A stretch of 47,877 bases of DNA from Spirochaetaceae bacterium (GTDB lineage: Bacteria > Spirochaetota > Spirochaetia > DSM-27196 > SLAA01): the NCBI GenBank assembly GCA_007695055.1, contig REEM01000135.1, positions 1 through 47,877 of the forward strand, written 5' to 3'. The notes beneath the pieces were generated by a model. The model saw nothing but the letters and a program-made list of their open reading frames with translations, made no database searches and had not been told where the DNA came from. Every line of letters starts with the position of its first letter. Position 1 is the first letter of the stretch. Positions 8,545 to 17,538 of this stretch are shown one piece after another. The position numbers were made by a program, and so were the translations under genes.

Positions 8545-10527
8545 ATGTTGCCGCATGAGTTAAATAGTCTTTCTACTGGCGTTCTTACTCCCGTAACCAG
8601 TCTCCGCAGTGAGCGTAGTGTGGGATCAGGCGAGTTCGCCGATCTAACGCTTCTGGCGGATTGGGTAAAGGCAGCTGGCCTGAATCTCATTCAAATACTC
8701 CCGGTCAACGATACCGGCACCGACAGCTCACCCTACAGCGCGCAAAGCGCTTTTGCTCTACACCCTTTGTACATCCGGCTGGACGACCTACCTGAGCTCA
8801 GTGGTTCAGGCAATTTTGCAAACCGAGTACAGGAGCTCCGTACCGAGCTCAGTGGTGAGCAGCGTCTGGAGTATGAGCGTGTTCTTAGCGCAAAACTCAC
8901 CTTGCTTCATGAGTTATACCAGGCCCGGCAGACCGAGATTGAAAAGGACTCGGAGCTCAAGGCTTGGATGCATGAGAATGACTGGGTACAAGACTATGCG
9001 GTCTTTAGAGTCTTAAAGGCGCGCAACAATGCGCAGGCTTGGTGGCAGTGGGAAGAACATCAGGTACCTAGCGACCAACTCATAGAGAACTTTTGGGAAG
9101 ATGCAACTATAAAGCCACAACTGATGTTCTATGCTTGGATTCAGTATCGACTTGAGCAACAACTCCGCGCGGCAAAGTCTGAGTTGACCCAGTTGGGAGT
9201 GATACTCAAGGGCGATATACCCATCCTGATGAATGAAGACAGTGTTGACCTGTGGCGCCGACGCGACCTTTTCCGGACCGATCTTCGTGCCGGGGCACCT
9301 CCGGACATGTTTAGCGAGCTTGGACAGAACTGGGGCTTTCCCATTTACGACTGGAGCGAGCTGCAGAAGTCCGATTTCGGTTGGTGGCGGGATCGTGTTC
9401 GTCAAGCTGCCAAGTTCTATCATGCCTACCGTATTGACCACGTGCTTGGGTTTTTCCGCATTTGGGCTATTCCAGCCGAGCACGAAAGTGGGATTCTTGG
9501 TCGTTTTGAACCAAGCGCAACTCTCAGTCGGGCCGAGCTGCAGGCCGCAGGCTTTTCCAATGACCGAGTACGCTGGCTTGCCGAACCACATCTTTCGGGA
9601 GACATGCTCCGTAATGCTCTTGGTGAGGAGTCGGAACCCTGCATGAACGAGCTACTGGAACAGATAGGTAGCGAAGACCTGTACCTTTTTCAGCCGCAGG
9701 TAGGGGGCGAGCGCGGAATCTATAATGCCAGGGCCTCAGCTGAGGCAAAAGCCTTTCTTGTCGAGCAGTATCGAGATCGCGCATTGATCAAGATTGATGA
9801 CGACTCATACGCATATAGCTGGAGCTTTAGAAGCTGCACCCGCTATCAAATGTTGAATGAAGATGAGAAGCAGGTATTTGAAGGTTTGGTTCACCGCATT
9901 GGTGAGGAAAACGAAAGAGTCTGGGAGTCTCACGGACAGAAGACGCTTCAGATGATGCGCGAGACCGTGGATATTCTCCCATGTGCCGAGGATCTTGGCG
10001 TAGTGCCGGACTCGGTTCCTGAGGTGCTCGGCTCCCTTGGAATCCTTAGTTTGAAAGTGCCTCGTTGGACCCGTGACTATGATCAAGCAGATGAACCGTT
10101 CATTCCACCTCACAGCTACCCCTTTTTGTCGGTGTGCGCGCCCTCGGTACATGATACCAGTACGCTGAGAGAATGGTGGGAACTCGAGTTGTCCGAGGAG
10201 GAGCGGGAATCATTCTGGACTTTGCTCGGTTACGCCAATCCGACACCGTCCACCTTTGATCCACAAACCGCAGGCAAGGTCATTCAGGGCCTTCTTGGTA
10301 CATCATCCGTATTTTGTATATTTCAACTGCAAGACCTTTTCACGCTGGAGCCGGAACTGTGTTCTGTCGATCCGGCTCGTGAGCGTGTGAACATTCCCGG
10401 CACGGCCAATAGCGTTAACTGGAGTTATAGAATTCCTGAGAACGTGGAGGCGCTGCTGCACCGGGAAAACCTAATCCAGAGCATTCGAAAGCTCGTTGAC
10501 GAACGAAATCAAAGGAGTATTCTATGA
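8545..10527 (+). CDS. malQ: 4-alpha-glucanotransferase (GH77)
   Basis: Cytoplasmic amylomaltase/disproportionating enzyme transferring alpha-1,4-glucan segments between maltodextrins and releasing glucose. From ATG 8545 it has 660 residues. Conserved GH77 features are ILPVNDTGTDSSPYSAQSAF near the N-terminus, the nucleophile in YRIDH (Asp298), the acid/base in CAEDLG (Glu482) and the third carboxylate in VHDTSTLREWW (Asp537). The longest frame opens at TTG 8491, but that codon lies inside the promoter (TTGCTG, 17 bases, TATACT); ATG 8545 is preceded by GGAG, so it is preferred. The stop overlaps the next start (ATGA), implying translational coupling with the GH13 enzyme. Confidence 0.9.
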   Translation: MLPHELNSLSTGVLTPVTSLRSERSVGSGEFADLTLLADWVKAAGLNLIQILPVNDTGTDSSPYSAQSAFALHPLYIRLDDLPELSGSGNFANRVQELRTELSGEQRLEYERVLSAKLTLLHELYQARQTEIEKDSELKAWMHENDWVQDYAVFRVLKARNNAQAWWQWEEHQVPSDQLIENFWEDATIKPQLMFYAWIQYRLEQQLRAAKSELTQLGVILKGDIPILMNEDSVDLWRRRDLFRTDLRAGAPPDMFSELGQNWGFPIYDWSELQKSDFGWWRDRVRQAAKFYHAYRIDHVLGFFRIWAIPAEHESGILGRFEPSATLSRAELQAAGFSNDRVRWLAEPHLSGDMLRNALGEESEPCMNELLEQIGSEDLYLFQPQVGGERGIYNARASAEAKAFLVEQYRDRALIKIDDDSYAYSWSFRSCTRYQMLNEDEKQVFEGLVHRIGEENERVWESHGQKTLQMMRETVDILPCAEDLGVVPDSVPEVLGSLGILSLKVPRWTRDYDQADEPFIPPHSYPFLSVCAPSVHDTSTLREWWELELSEEERESFWTLLGYANPTPSTFDPQTAGKVIQGLLGTSSVFCIFQLQDLFTLEPELCSVDPARERVNIPGTANSVNWSYRIPENVEALLHRENLIQSIRKLVDERNQRSIL

Positions 10528-13500
10528 GATTCAATTGTCCCCGCCCACTTGTTCTGTACCCAGTTGGCGGTACTCACCCTGGGGACGACTCATCACTTGA
10601 GCAACCCATGCATGGTGCTCGTGAGTTTCATGTCTCGGCAGCAGCCCGAAAGCGTTATGGTTTTGACAAGGGCCTATTCAGCCTCAGGGGAAATGTTATT
10701 TTTGCCGACTTCAGAGCGGCGCGTGAGTTTTCCTACCTGATCAATAAACAGCGAGATCTCGTACATCATCCTGAGCAGGCTGTCCGCACCGGCGATATCA
10801 ATGCAATGGCGCTCATTGACGAGATTCTCCATTACGTTACGGTGCAGTATCGGGAACAGCATGGGGTTGAGATTTTCTCCCAGCTGCACAGTCGCCTTGT
10901 AGAGAAACTGGGTGAGTCTAAAGTTGAGGGTCTCCTCACACGGTTTGTTGAGCAGTTTCCCCCATTGGCGGTCTTCAATGGTGAGATGACACCGGCTGTT
11001 TATCTTTCCTCTCAGCCTGAGCCCGGTTTAGGGGGCCGTGAGCTGGCACTTGAGGAGTTGCTTATGCTCTGGGTAGCCAACATGAACCCAGCATTTGCTC
11101 CTTTTGGTGAGCTGTTTGACGACACGGAGCTCAAGCAAGACGGTGTCTACGAGTTGGCAATTCAGGAGCTCAACGCCTTCTTTGGCGAGCAACCGACCTT
11201 CGGACCGGACGAGGAGTCCTTGACCGAGATGCTCCGGGCGCCAGCCCGCGAGTTTCCCGACTCCTTGGAGGACCAGCTTGCGTATATTCGCCGCAAGTGG
11301 GGCTCCGTGCTTGGGCGCTTTCTTTTCAGACTCCTGCGTAGTCTCGACGTTATGCATGAAGAACAACGAATGCGTGGGTTTTCCCCAGGTACAACGACGC
11401 CCTACGACTATCATGGTTCAGGTACGGCCGAAGAGGCTGAACGATTCAGTCCAGACAAGGACTGGATGCCAAGTGTGGTGTTGCTTGCCAAGAGTACTCT
11501 TGTTTGGTTGGATCAGCTTTCACGCAGTTACCAAAGAGAAATTCGAACGCTTGACCAGGTTCCGGATGAGGAGCTTGATGTTCTTGCATCACGTGGGTTT
11601 ACCGGCATTTGGCTTATTGGTCTGTGGGAAAGGAGCCAGGCTTCCAAGAAGGTTAAGCAGATGTGTGGAAACCCGGAAGCGGAAGCCTCTGCCTACTCCT
11701 TGTGGAACTACGAGATTGCTAACGAGCTAGGCGGTTGGGAGGCCCTTACCAACCTTCGTCTGCGTTGTGAACGTCGCGGTATGCGGCTTGCAAGCGACAT
11801 GGTGCCGAATCATACCGGAATTGACTCCGAGTGGGTCCACAAGCATCCGGACTGGTTTGTTCAACTAGATCATCCCCCCTTTCCTAGTTACAGCTTCAAT
11901 GGCGAGAATCTTTCAAGTAAGCCAGGTGTAGGAATTTATCTTGAGGATCACTACTACGACCGCACCGACGCCTCGGTAGTGTTTAAGCGAATTGAGTTTG
12001 ACGGCGGAAGAGATCGTTACATCTATCATGGTAACGATGGAACCCATATGCCATGGAACGATACGGCTCAGCTCAATTTTCTCAATGCTGAGGTGCGTGA
12101 AGCAGTTATCCAAACGGTACTGCATGTAGCGCGCAACTTTTCCATTATTCGGTTCGATGCAGCAATGACCTTGGCAAAGCGCCATTTTCAGCGTCTGTGG
12201 TTTCCGCAGCCGGGTAGCGGTGGGGATATTCCCACTCGCGCCGAGTATGGACTCACAACTGAGCAGTTTGACGAGGCCATGCCGGAAGAGTTCTGGCGGG
12301 AGGTTGTAGACCGGGTTGCCGCCGAGGTACCGGACACCCTGTTGTTAGCCGAGGCCTTTTGGATGATGGAAGGCTACTTTGTGCGTACCTTGGGTATGCA
12401 TAGGGTATACAACAGCGCATTCATGAACATGCTTAAGATGGAAGAGAATGCCAAGTACCGCAGGACTATTAAGAATACCATTGAGTTTGACAAAGATATC
12501 CTGAAGCGCTTTGTGAACTTCATGAATAATCCCGACGAAGATACTGCAATTGAGCAGTTTGGAGACGGTGATAAGTACTTTGGCGTGTGCACCCTCATGG
12601 TGACTATGCCCGGGCTTCCCATGATTGGGCACGGTCAGATTGAGGGCTTCAAAGAAAAATACGGTATGGAGTATAGGCGCGCATACTGGGATGAGACGCC
12701 AAGCCTCAGCTTAGTTGAGCGGCATGAACGCGAAATATTCCCGCTGATGAAGTGCAGGCCGCTTTTTTCTGAGGTCGAGAACTTTTTTCTCTTTGATCTT
12801 TACGACCAACAGGGAAACATCAATGAGAACGTGTTTGCCTACAGCAATCAGGCAGGTTCCGATCGGGCCTTGATATTCTACAACAACAGTTTTGAGCAGG
12901 CCAAAGGCTGGATCAAGGACTCGGCCGGATATGTTGAGAAAGCCGGAGATGGTTCCAAAGAGCATAGACGTGATGGTTTGGGCTTTGTGCTTGGATTAAC
13001 GAACAGTCACAAGCACTATCTCATTATGCGCGAACAACGGAGCGGGCTCTGGTTTATCCGCAATAGTCGGGATATCTGGGAAGGTGGGCTTTACGTGTCA
13101 CTTCGGGGATACGAGTCGCAGGTCTTTCTTGATGTCTATGAGGTCGCCGATAGCGAATTTTCCTACTATGCGCAGCTCGCAGACTCCCTCGGTGGAGCCG
13201 GTGTGCAGGATATAGACGAGGCACTCAAGGACGTCTTTTTCAAACCGGTATATGATATGTTCTTTCGGGTACTCAACTCCTCAAGCAAGCATGAAATTGA
13301 GTCTGAGCTAACCGGGGCTTCACCAGCCGGAACTGTGGATCAAGAAGTGCTTGCGGGGAGTTACGAACAGTTTCTCTATACCACGCGTGAACACTGCCGT
13401 GGAGAGGGCAATGTCAATGCCGCGCTACGGCTGTTTCGACAGCGGTTACAATCGCTGCTGTCCCTACGGTATCAGACTCTTGAACCACCCGCAAAACAGG

Positions 13501-14246
13501 CTAAAGTCTACCGTGCCGCTTTTGCTCACCTCCTGTCAAGAATGAGCGAAAGCTCACTCGTGCGCCATGCGCTGCTTGCGTACGTCACGATCAGTCCAGT
13601 GGAAACAGCGCTCTTCTCAGCCGAACAACCTGCACAGGGTGTGAGCGGCGAAGGCCCCTCACGAGATCTGAGACTTATCGCGAAGGTTCGGTCGTTGTTT
13701 CCCGAAACGGAACTTCAGGGTCCAGCCGCGCGTGACTGGGATCTGTTGGTGGAGCTCATTACCACCTATGATACATGGCACCACGACATGCTCAGTGAGA
13801 AGAAGACCGCGGCCGAGGTTCTGCAGGATCTCTTAGGTCACTCCGAGGTAGCCGGGTATCTTGAGTTGCATACCTATCAAGGGAATGTCTGGTTCAACCG
13901 TGAAAAGTTCGAGTCTTTCTGTGACACATTTGAAGCCGTGGCTATTCTTGAACACACCAGGACACGGCTTGAGGCGGACTCACTCACCGAAAAGGCAGCG
14001 GCTGGAGTCTGTAGTGCGTATGAGCTGGTTGAGTCCTGGCGTCTCGCGGCCGAGCGCAGCAAATTTCAGGTGCCCCCCTTACTTGAAGAGGTTGCGGCCC
14101 TCAATGGTGATGGTCCGGTTCCGGCCAAGAAGTCAAAGGAGAAGACGAGCGGAAAGGCGACTGGGAAATCCGGTGCAAAGGCCGCCGGGAAGTCCTCCGG
14201 GAAGTCCGATGATAAGACTGGCGGCACGTCTAAGGGAGTCAAGTAA
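10524..14246 (+). CDS. Very large GH13 alpha-amylase-family enzyme with unknown N-terminal region
   Basis: 1240 residues, about twice the usual GH13 size. The first ~300 residues match nothing I recognise. A GH13 barrel follows: region I DMVPNHTG, nucleophile in IRFDAAM (Asp545), acid/base in LLAEAFW (Glu610), and a third acidic site in NNPDEDT (about 671) where family members usually have NHD. After ~residue 900 is another unassigned region, and the last ~35 residues are a Lys/Gly/Ser/Ala-rich tail (repeated SGK/AGK). No signal peptide is seen, so it probably acts in the cytoplasm with MalQ on glycogen or maltodextrin. Whether it hydrolyses, branches or transfers cannot be told. Start ATG overlaps the malQ stop and has AAAGGAG upstream. 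Confidence 0.85.
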   Translation: MRFNCPRPLVLYPVGGTHPGDDSSLEQPMHGAREFHVSAAARKRYGFDKGLFSLRGNVIFADFRAAREFSYLINKQRDLVHHPEQAVRTGDINAMALIDEILHYVTVQYREQHGVEIFSQLHSRLVEKLGESKVEGLLTRFVEQFPPLAVFNGEMTPAVYLSSQPEPGLGGRELALEELLMLWVANMNPAFAPFGELFDDTELKQDGVYELAIQELNAFFGEQPTFGPDEESLTEMLRAPAREFPDSLEDQLAYIRRKWGSVLGRFLFRLLRSLDVMHEEQRMRGFSPGTTTPYDYHGSGTAEEAERFSPDKDWMPSVVLLAKSTLVWLDQLSRSYQREIRTLDQVPDEELDVLASRGFTGIWLIGLWERSQASKKVKQMCGNPEAEASAYSLWNYEIANELGGWEALTNLRLRCERRGMRLASDMVPNHTGIDSEWVHKHPDWFVQLDHPPFPSYSFNGENLSSKPGVGIYLEDHYYDRTDASVVFKRIEFDGGRDRYIYHGNDGTHMPWNDTAQLNFLNAEVREAVIQTVLHVARNFSIIRFDAAMTLAKRHFQRLWFPQPGSGGDIPTRAEYGLTTEQFDEAMPEEFWREVVDRVAAEVPDTLLLAEAFWMMEGYFVRTLGMHRVYNSAFMNMLKMEENAKYRRTIKNTIEFDKDILKRFVNFMNNPDEDTAIEQFGDGDKYFGVCTLMVTMPGLPMIGHGQIEGFKEKYGMEYRRAYWDETPSLSLVERHEREIFPLMKCRPLFSEVENFFLFDLYDQQGNINENVFAYSNQAGSDRALIFYNNSFEQAKGWIKDSAGYVEKAGDGSKEHRRDGLGFVLGLTNSHKHYLIMREQRSGLWFIRNSRDIWEGGLYVSLRGYESQVFLDVYEVADSEFSYYAQLADSLGGAGVQDIDEALKDVFFKPVYDMFFRVLNSSSKHEIESELTGASPAGTVDQEVLAGSYEQFLYTTREHCRGEGNVNAALRLFRQRLQSLLSLRYQTLEPPAKQAKVYRAAFAHLLSRMSESSLVRHALLAYVTISPVETALFSAEQPAQGVSGEGPSRDLRLIAKVRSLFPETELQGPAARDWDLLVELITTYDTWHHDMLSEKKTAAEVLQDLLGHSEVAGYLELHTYQGNVWFNREKFESFCDTFEAVAILEHTRTRLEADSLTEKAAAGVCSAYELVESWRLAAERSKFQVPPLLEEVAALNGDGPVPAKKSKEKTSGKATGKSGAKAAGKSSGKSDDKTGGTSKGVK

Positions 14247-14252
14247 GCCCGA

Positions 14253-15056
14253 ATGGACAACGCTGCTGAACAACTGGTCTGGGAAGAACCGGTGCGAATT
14301 CACACCTTTGACGTAGGCCCGGACAACCGGGCCACCGCTCCAGCCTTGGGCAAATACTTGCAGGAGGCGGCTTCGAGGCAAGCCGCCTCACTCGGCTTTG
14401 GATACGACAACCTGGGAGAAAATGATCTCTTCTGGGTGCTGTCACGGCTTGCGGTAGAGGTGTACAGATACCCGCGCTGGAACGAGGAGCTGAGCCTGTA
14501 TACCTGGCCAGCCGGTCTTGCGCCACCATACGCCCTAAGGAGCTTTCGGTTGATCTCGTCCTCCGGTGAGACTGTGGCCGAGGCCGGTAGCGCTTGGTTA
14601 ACCATTGAGGCTTCAACCCGGCGACCTCGGCGAGTTGAGACGGTTATAGATGCAAAACAATACGAACAGGCTGAGCGTGTCCTTGCTGACCGTCTGACGC
14701 GTATTCGAGTCCCGGAACGGGCAAGTTCTGCCGCGAGCACAGCACTGCTGCACGCCTGGGAGGAAACCCGCCGCGTTCGTCCGAGTGATCTTGACGGACA
14801 GAACCATACGAACAACATGACCTACCTGGAGTGGATCCTCGACGGCTTTGATGGTCCACAACCCAGCGAGCTTGAGCTCAAAAGCTTCCGGATGAACTTC
14901 CTCAAAGAAACACACAACGGAGATCTGGTGGAGTTGTGGTATGTACCCTTGGATGCGACTGAGACCGAGACTATTGGAATGAGCGGTATAGCTCTCCAGA
15001 ACGGTGGTGGTCCGGTGGTGAGTACCGAGCTTACATTTGTACCGCGTCGTGCTTAA
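14253..15056 (+). CDS. Acyl-ACP thioesterase (FatA/FatB-like double hot-dog)
   Basis: 267-residue member of the acyl-ACP thioesterase family, which releases free fatty acids from acyl-carrier protein in the cytoplasm. Two hot-dog halves are visible: the first with LGKYLQEAA and LFWVLSRLAVEV, the second with the conserved DLDGQNHTNNMTYLEW block carrying the catalytic Asn/His residues. Chain-length preference cannot be read from sequence. It starts 6 bases after the GH13 stop, so it is probably the last gene of the malQ operon; why a fatty-acid enzyme sits there is unclear. It converges with nadE, and the two stop codons overlap by two bases (TTAA). Confidence 0.87.
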   Translation: MDNAAEQLVWEEPVRIHTFDVGPDNRATAPALGKYLQEAASRQAASLGFGYDNLGENDLFWVLSRLAVEVYRYPRWNEELSLYTWPAGLAPPYALRSFRLISSSGETVAEAGSAWLTIEASTRRPRRVETVIDAKQYEQAERVLADRLTRIRVPERASSAASTALLHAWEETRRVRPSDLDGQNHTNNMTYLEWILDGFDGPQPSELELKSFRMNFLKETHNGDLVELWYVPLDATETETIGMSGIALQNGGGPVVSTELTFVPRRA

Positions 15057-16708
15057 GACAGGTGGTGTTCATAGATCTTTCGGGCCAGCGGCATGCGACG
15101 ACCGGTGCCGAAGGCTCGGGTAGAAACCTTGAGCACAGGCGGGGCCTGGCGCCGTTTGTACTCGGACTGTCCAACCATCTTGAGAATCTCCGCAACGGTA
15201 TTTGCCTGAAATCCTTCCGCAACAATCTGCTTGGCCGTTAAGTTACGCAACAGGTATCGTGAGAGGATTTCATCTAGAATCTCATAGGGAGGCAAGGAGT
15301 CTTCATCTCGCTGATCAGGGCGAAGCTCCGCCGACGGCGCCTTGGTGAGAATTGCTTGCGGAATGATTTCCTCATCTCTGTTGATGTGCGCGGCAAGAGC
15401 ATATACCTCAGTCTTCAACAGGTCACCAATTACCGCCAGGCTCCCGGCCATGTCGCCATAGAGTGTGCAGTAACCTACCGCAAGCTCACTCTTATTTCCG
15501 GTTGTAACTACCAGGGAACCAGTGCGGTTGGAGTGCGCCATAAGCAGTGTGCCGCGAATACGTGCCTGAATGTTCTCCTCTGCCATGCCGATGTTTGTGT
15601 CTGAGTAGTCTGGGCCGAGTGCAGTCAAAAACTGCGAGAAGACCGGTTGAATGGCAATGGTCTCATAGCTTATGCCAAGTTTCTTACAGAGGCGCTCAGA
15701 GTCGCTGATGCTCCCCTCTGAAGAATACTCAGAAGGTAGCAGGAAGGCGTGGGTGTTCTCTGTTCCAACCGCCTTGGCTGCAAGGTAGGCCACAACGGCG
15801 GAGTCAATTCCGCCAGACAATCCCAAATGAACTTTACGAAAGCCGGTCTTTCGTAGATAGTCGCGTATTCCAAGGCATAATGCGGCCTCGATCTCTGCGT
15901 ACCGCTCTAGCTCTTCATGTACCGCGGGCTGCGACTCCAGCGTGCCAAGGTCGACAACTGCAAGTGACTCCTCAAAGGCTGCGCCTCGGTACACCACGGT
16001 GCCGTCACTTGACGACACCATGGAGCGCCCGTCAAAGATCAAATTGTCGTTGCCCCCAACCATATTCACATACACTACCTGTGCACCTGAGGAACGGCCA
16101 ATTTGATTCAGAATAGCGGTGCGCACGGCCGCCTTTCCTGCATAGTACGGTGAGGCCGAGGGAGCAAGGATAAGGTCGGCACCCTGGTCAAGCAGATCTC
16201 GAACCGGGTCTATAGGGTAGCGGGTTCCGGGACTCGGTTCGGTCTCCCACCAGAGATCCTCACAGATTGCAATGCCAATACATCGACCCCCAAATTCAAA
16301 GACAGTCCGAGTAGTGGCTGGTTCAAAGTAGCGGGCCTCGTCAAACACGTCGTAGGTGGGCAGCAAGGTCTTAGCCTGGGTATGAATGAGTTCACCCTCA
16401 CTGAGAACCGCAACACTATTGCTCAGTGCCTTACCGACCGGTGCGGGGTTTCTCTCAACATAACCCACAACGGCGGCTATTCCCGCTGGCATGCCGCGTT
16501 GCAGGGTTCGGATTGCTCGCCGGCTTTCCTCAACAAAGGTGTCGTAGTCAAGCAAGTCCATAGGGGGATATCCACATAACGCGAACTCGGGAAAGACAAT
16601 CATCTCGGCGCCGTCAGAAAGCGCCTGTTTCATTGCATTGATCATTTTGGCAGTGTTCCCAGCAAAGTCACCAATGACGGGATTCATCTGCGTAACTGCA
16701 AGCTTCAA
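15053..16708 (-). CDS. nadE: Glutamine-dependent NAD+ synthetase
   Basis: Last step of NAD synthesis: amidation of deamido-NAD with ATP and glutamine. The N-terminal half is a nitrilase-fold glutaminase (VFPEFALCGYPP with the catalytic Glu, AKTLLPTYDVFDE with Lys, GIAICEDLWWE with the Cys nucleophile); the C-terminal half is the NAD synthase with PP-loop LSGGIDSAVVAYLAAK. From the chosen start it has 551 residues, typical of the two-domain enzyme. The frame is open further up to about 16738, but TTG 16708 is preceded by GAAGAGGAGA at good spacing and gives the family-like beginning MKLAVTQMNPVIGD. It converges with the thioesterase and diverges from the SDR-like gene. Confidence 0.92.
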   Translation of the reverse strand: MKLAVTQMNPVIGDFAGNTAKMINAMKQALSDGAEMIVFPEFALCGYPPMDLLDYDTFVEESRRAIRTLQRGMPAGIAAVVGYVERNPAPVGKALSNSVAVLSEGELIHTQAKTLLPTYDVFDEARYFEPATTRTVFEFGGRCIGIAICEDLWWETEPSPGTRYPIDPVRDLLDQGADLILAPSASPYYAGKAAVRTAILNQIGRSSGAQVVYVNMVGGNDNLIFDGRSMVSSSDGTVVYRGAAFEESLAVVDLGTLESQPAVHEELERYAEIEAALCLGIRDYLRKTGFRKVHLGLSGGIDSAVVAYLAAKAVGTENTHAFLLPSEYSSEGSISDSERLCKKLGISYETIAIQPVFSQFLTALGPDYSDTNIGMAEENIQARIRGTLLMAHSNRTGSLVVTTGNKSELAVGYCTLYGDMAGSLAVIGDLLKTEVYALAAHINRDEEIIPQAILTKAPSAELRPDQRDEDSLPPYEILDEILSRYLLRNLTAKQIVAEGFQANTVAEILKMVGQSEYKRRQAPPVLKVSTRAFGTGRRMPLARKIYEHHLS

Positions 16709-16786
16709 AAGCTGTCTCCTCTTCCAGAAAGTTGCCAATATCTGTGCGTGTTGGATACTCGACCGACCGGCTCACAGGCTCTCGTC

Positions 16787-16823
16787 TTGACCGCGCACAT
16801 CGCCGCTGCTACTATAGCCTACC
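16787..16823 (+). promoter_or_regulatory. Promoter of SDR-like gene, leaderless type
   Basis: TTGACC (16787-16792), 17 bases, TACTAT (16810-16815), 8 bases to ATG 16824. Expected leader of 0-2 bases. Confidence 0.7.
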
Positions 16824-17462
16824 ATGAGCAAACGAGTCCTGATAACCGGGACACACCGTGTACTTGCCCTACAACTGGGCACAAAACTACGAACTCGAGG
16901 CGATGAAGTCCGAATTGCCATACCGGACAGCCAAGAGTCGGGGATTGATCCAGCCGATGAGACAATCCCTTGGAACCCAACATCTACCCTCTCAACTCGG
17001 GCTGTGATTGCTGCATGCAAGAGTAGTCTGGAAAGCTGTGATCTTGCCTATGTGTTGTGTGGAGCAGGCGCGGTGCCGACATCGTTCCATGAGCCGAGTG
17101 CGGTTTCGCTTCAGGAGTATGTAGACACCAACTTCACCGGGCCAACACTTATGCTCAAGGAACTTCTGCAACATTTCTTGTCCCAAGAATATGGAAGTAT
17201 CGTTCTCATTCACCATCAACCGGGTGGGCTGTACGAGTCTCCGTTATACGTTGCGGTTCAGGCAGCTCTTGAGCAACTAGGAGACGAGCTTTTTCGTGCC
17301 TACGCCGAGTCACCTGTTACTCTACAGGGATTTCGTAGCAGCGAGTCCGACCTCAGTGTGCTGACTGATTCTCTCTCCGAAGAAGCTCCCACGCTTCGAT
17401 CCAGCACGAAATGGCAACGACTTGGTGCACGCTCCGGGCGCTTTCCATTCCGCAACCCATAG
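16824..17462 (+). CDS. SDR/epimerase-like Rossmann protein, probably not a normal dehydrogenase
   Basis: 212 residues, weakly similar in layout to short-chain dehydrogenase/epimerase proteins: an N-terminal beta strand and turn (KRVLITGTHRVLA) and a region resembling the SDR core (NFTGPTLMLKELL, GSIVLIHH, LYVAVQAALEQL). The glycine-rich NAD(P) motif lacks most of its glycines and the Tyr-x3-Lys pair is absent (Tyr present, Lys replaced). I therefore cannot assign an activity; it may be a binding or scaffolding relative. It has the clearest leaderless promoter here: TTGACC, 17 bases, TACTAT, then 8 bases to ATG. The DAACS carrier follows by 76 bases with a possible promoter of its own. Confidence 0.6.
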   Translation: MSKRVLITGTHRVLALQLGTKLRTRGDEVRIAIPDSQESGIDPADETIPWNPTSTLSTRAVIAACKSSLESCDLAYVLCGAGAVPTSFHEPSAVSLQEYVDTNFTGPTLMLKELLQHFLSQEYGSIVLIHHQPGGLYESPLYVAVQAALEQLGDELFRAYAESPVTLQGFRSSESDLSVLTDSLSEEAPTLRSSTKWQRLGARSGRFPFRNP

Positions 17463-17501
17463 AACTTGCCCGCACCGCATAGCCTCAGGAAACCGCGTCA
17501 A

Positions 17502-17538
17502 TTGACCGGTCGGGATCAAATCGATTAAGGTAAGCCTC
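17502..17538 (+). promoter_or_regulatory. Possible promoter of DAACS gene
   Basis: TTGACC (17502-17507), 18 bases, weak TAAGGT (17526-17531), 7 bases to ATG. The same AAGG could be a weak ribosome-binding site, so the case is ambiguous. Confidence 0.4.
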
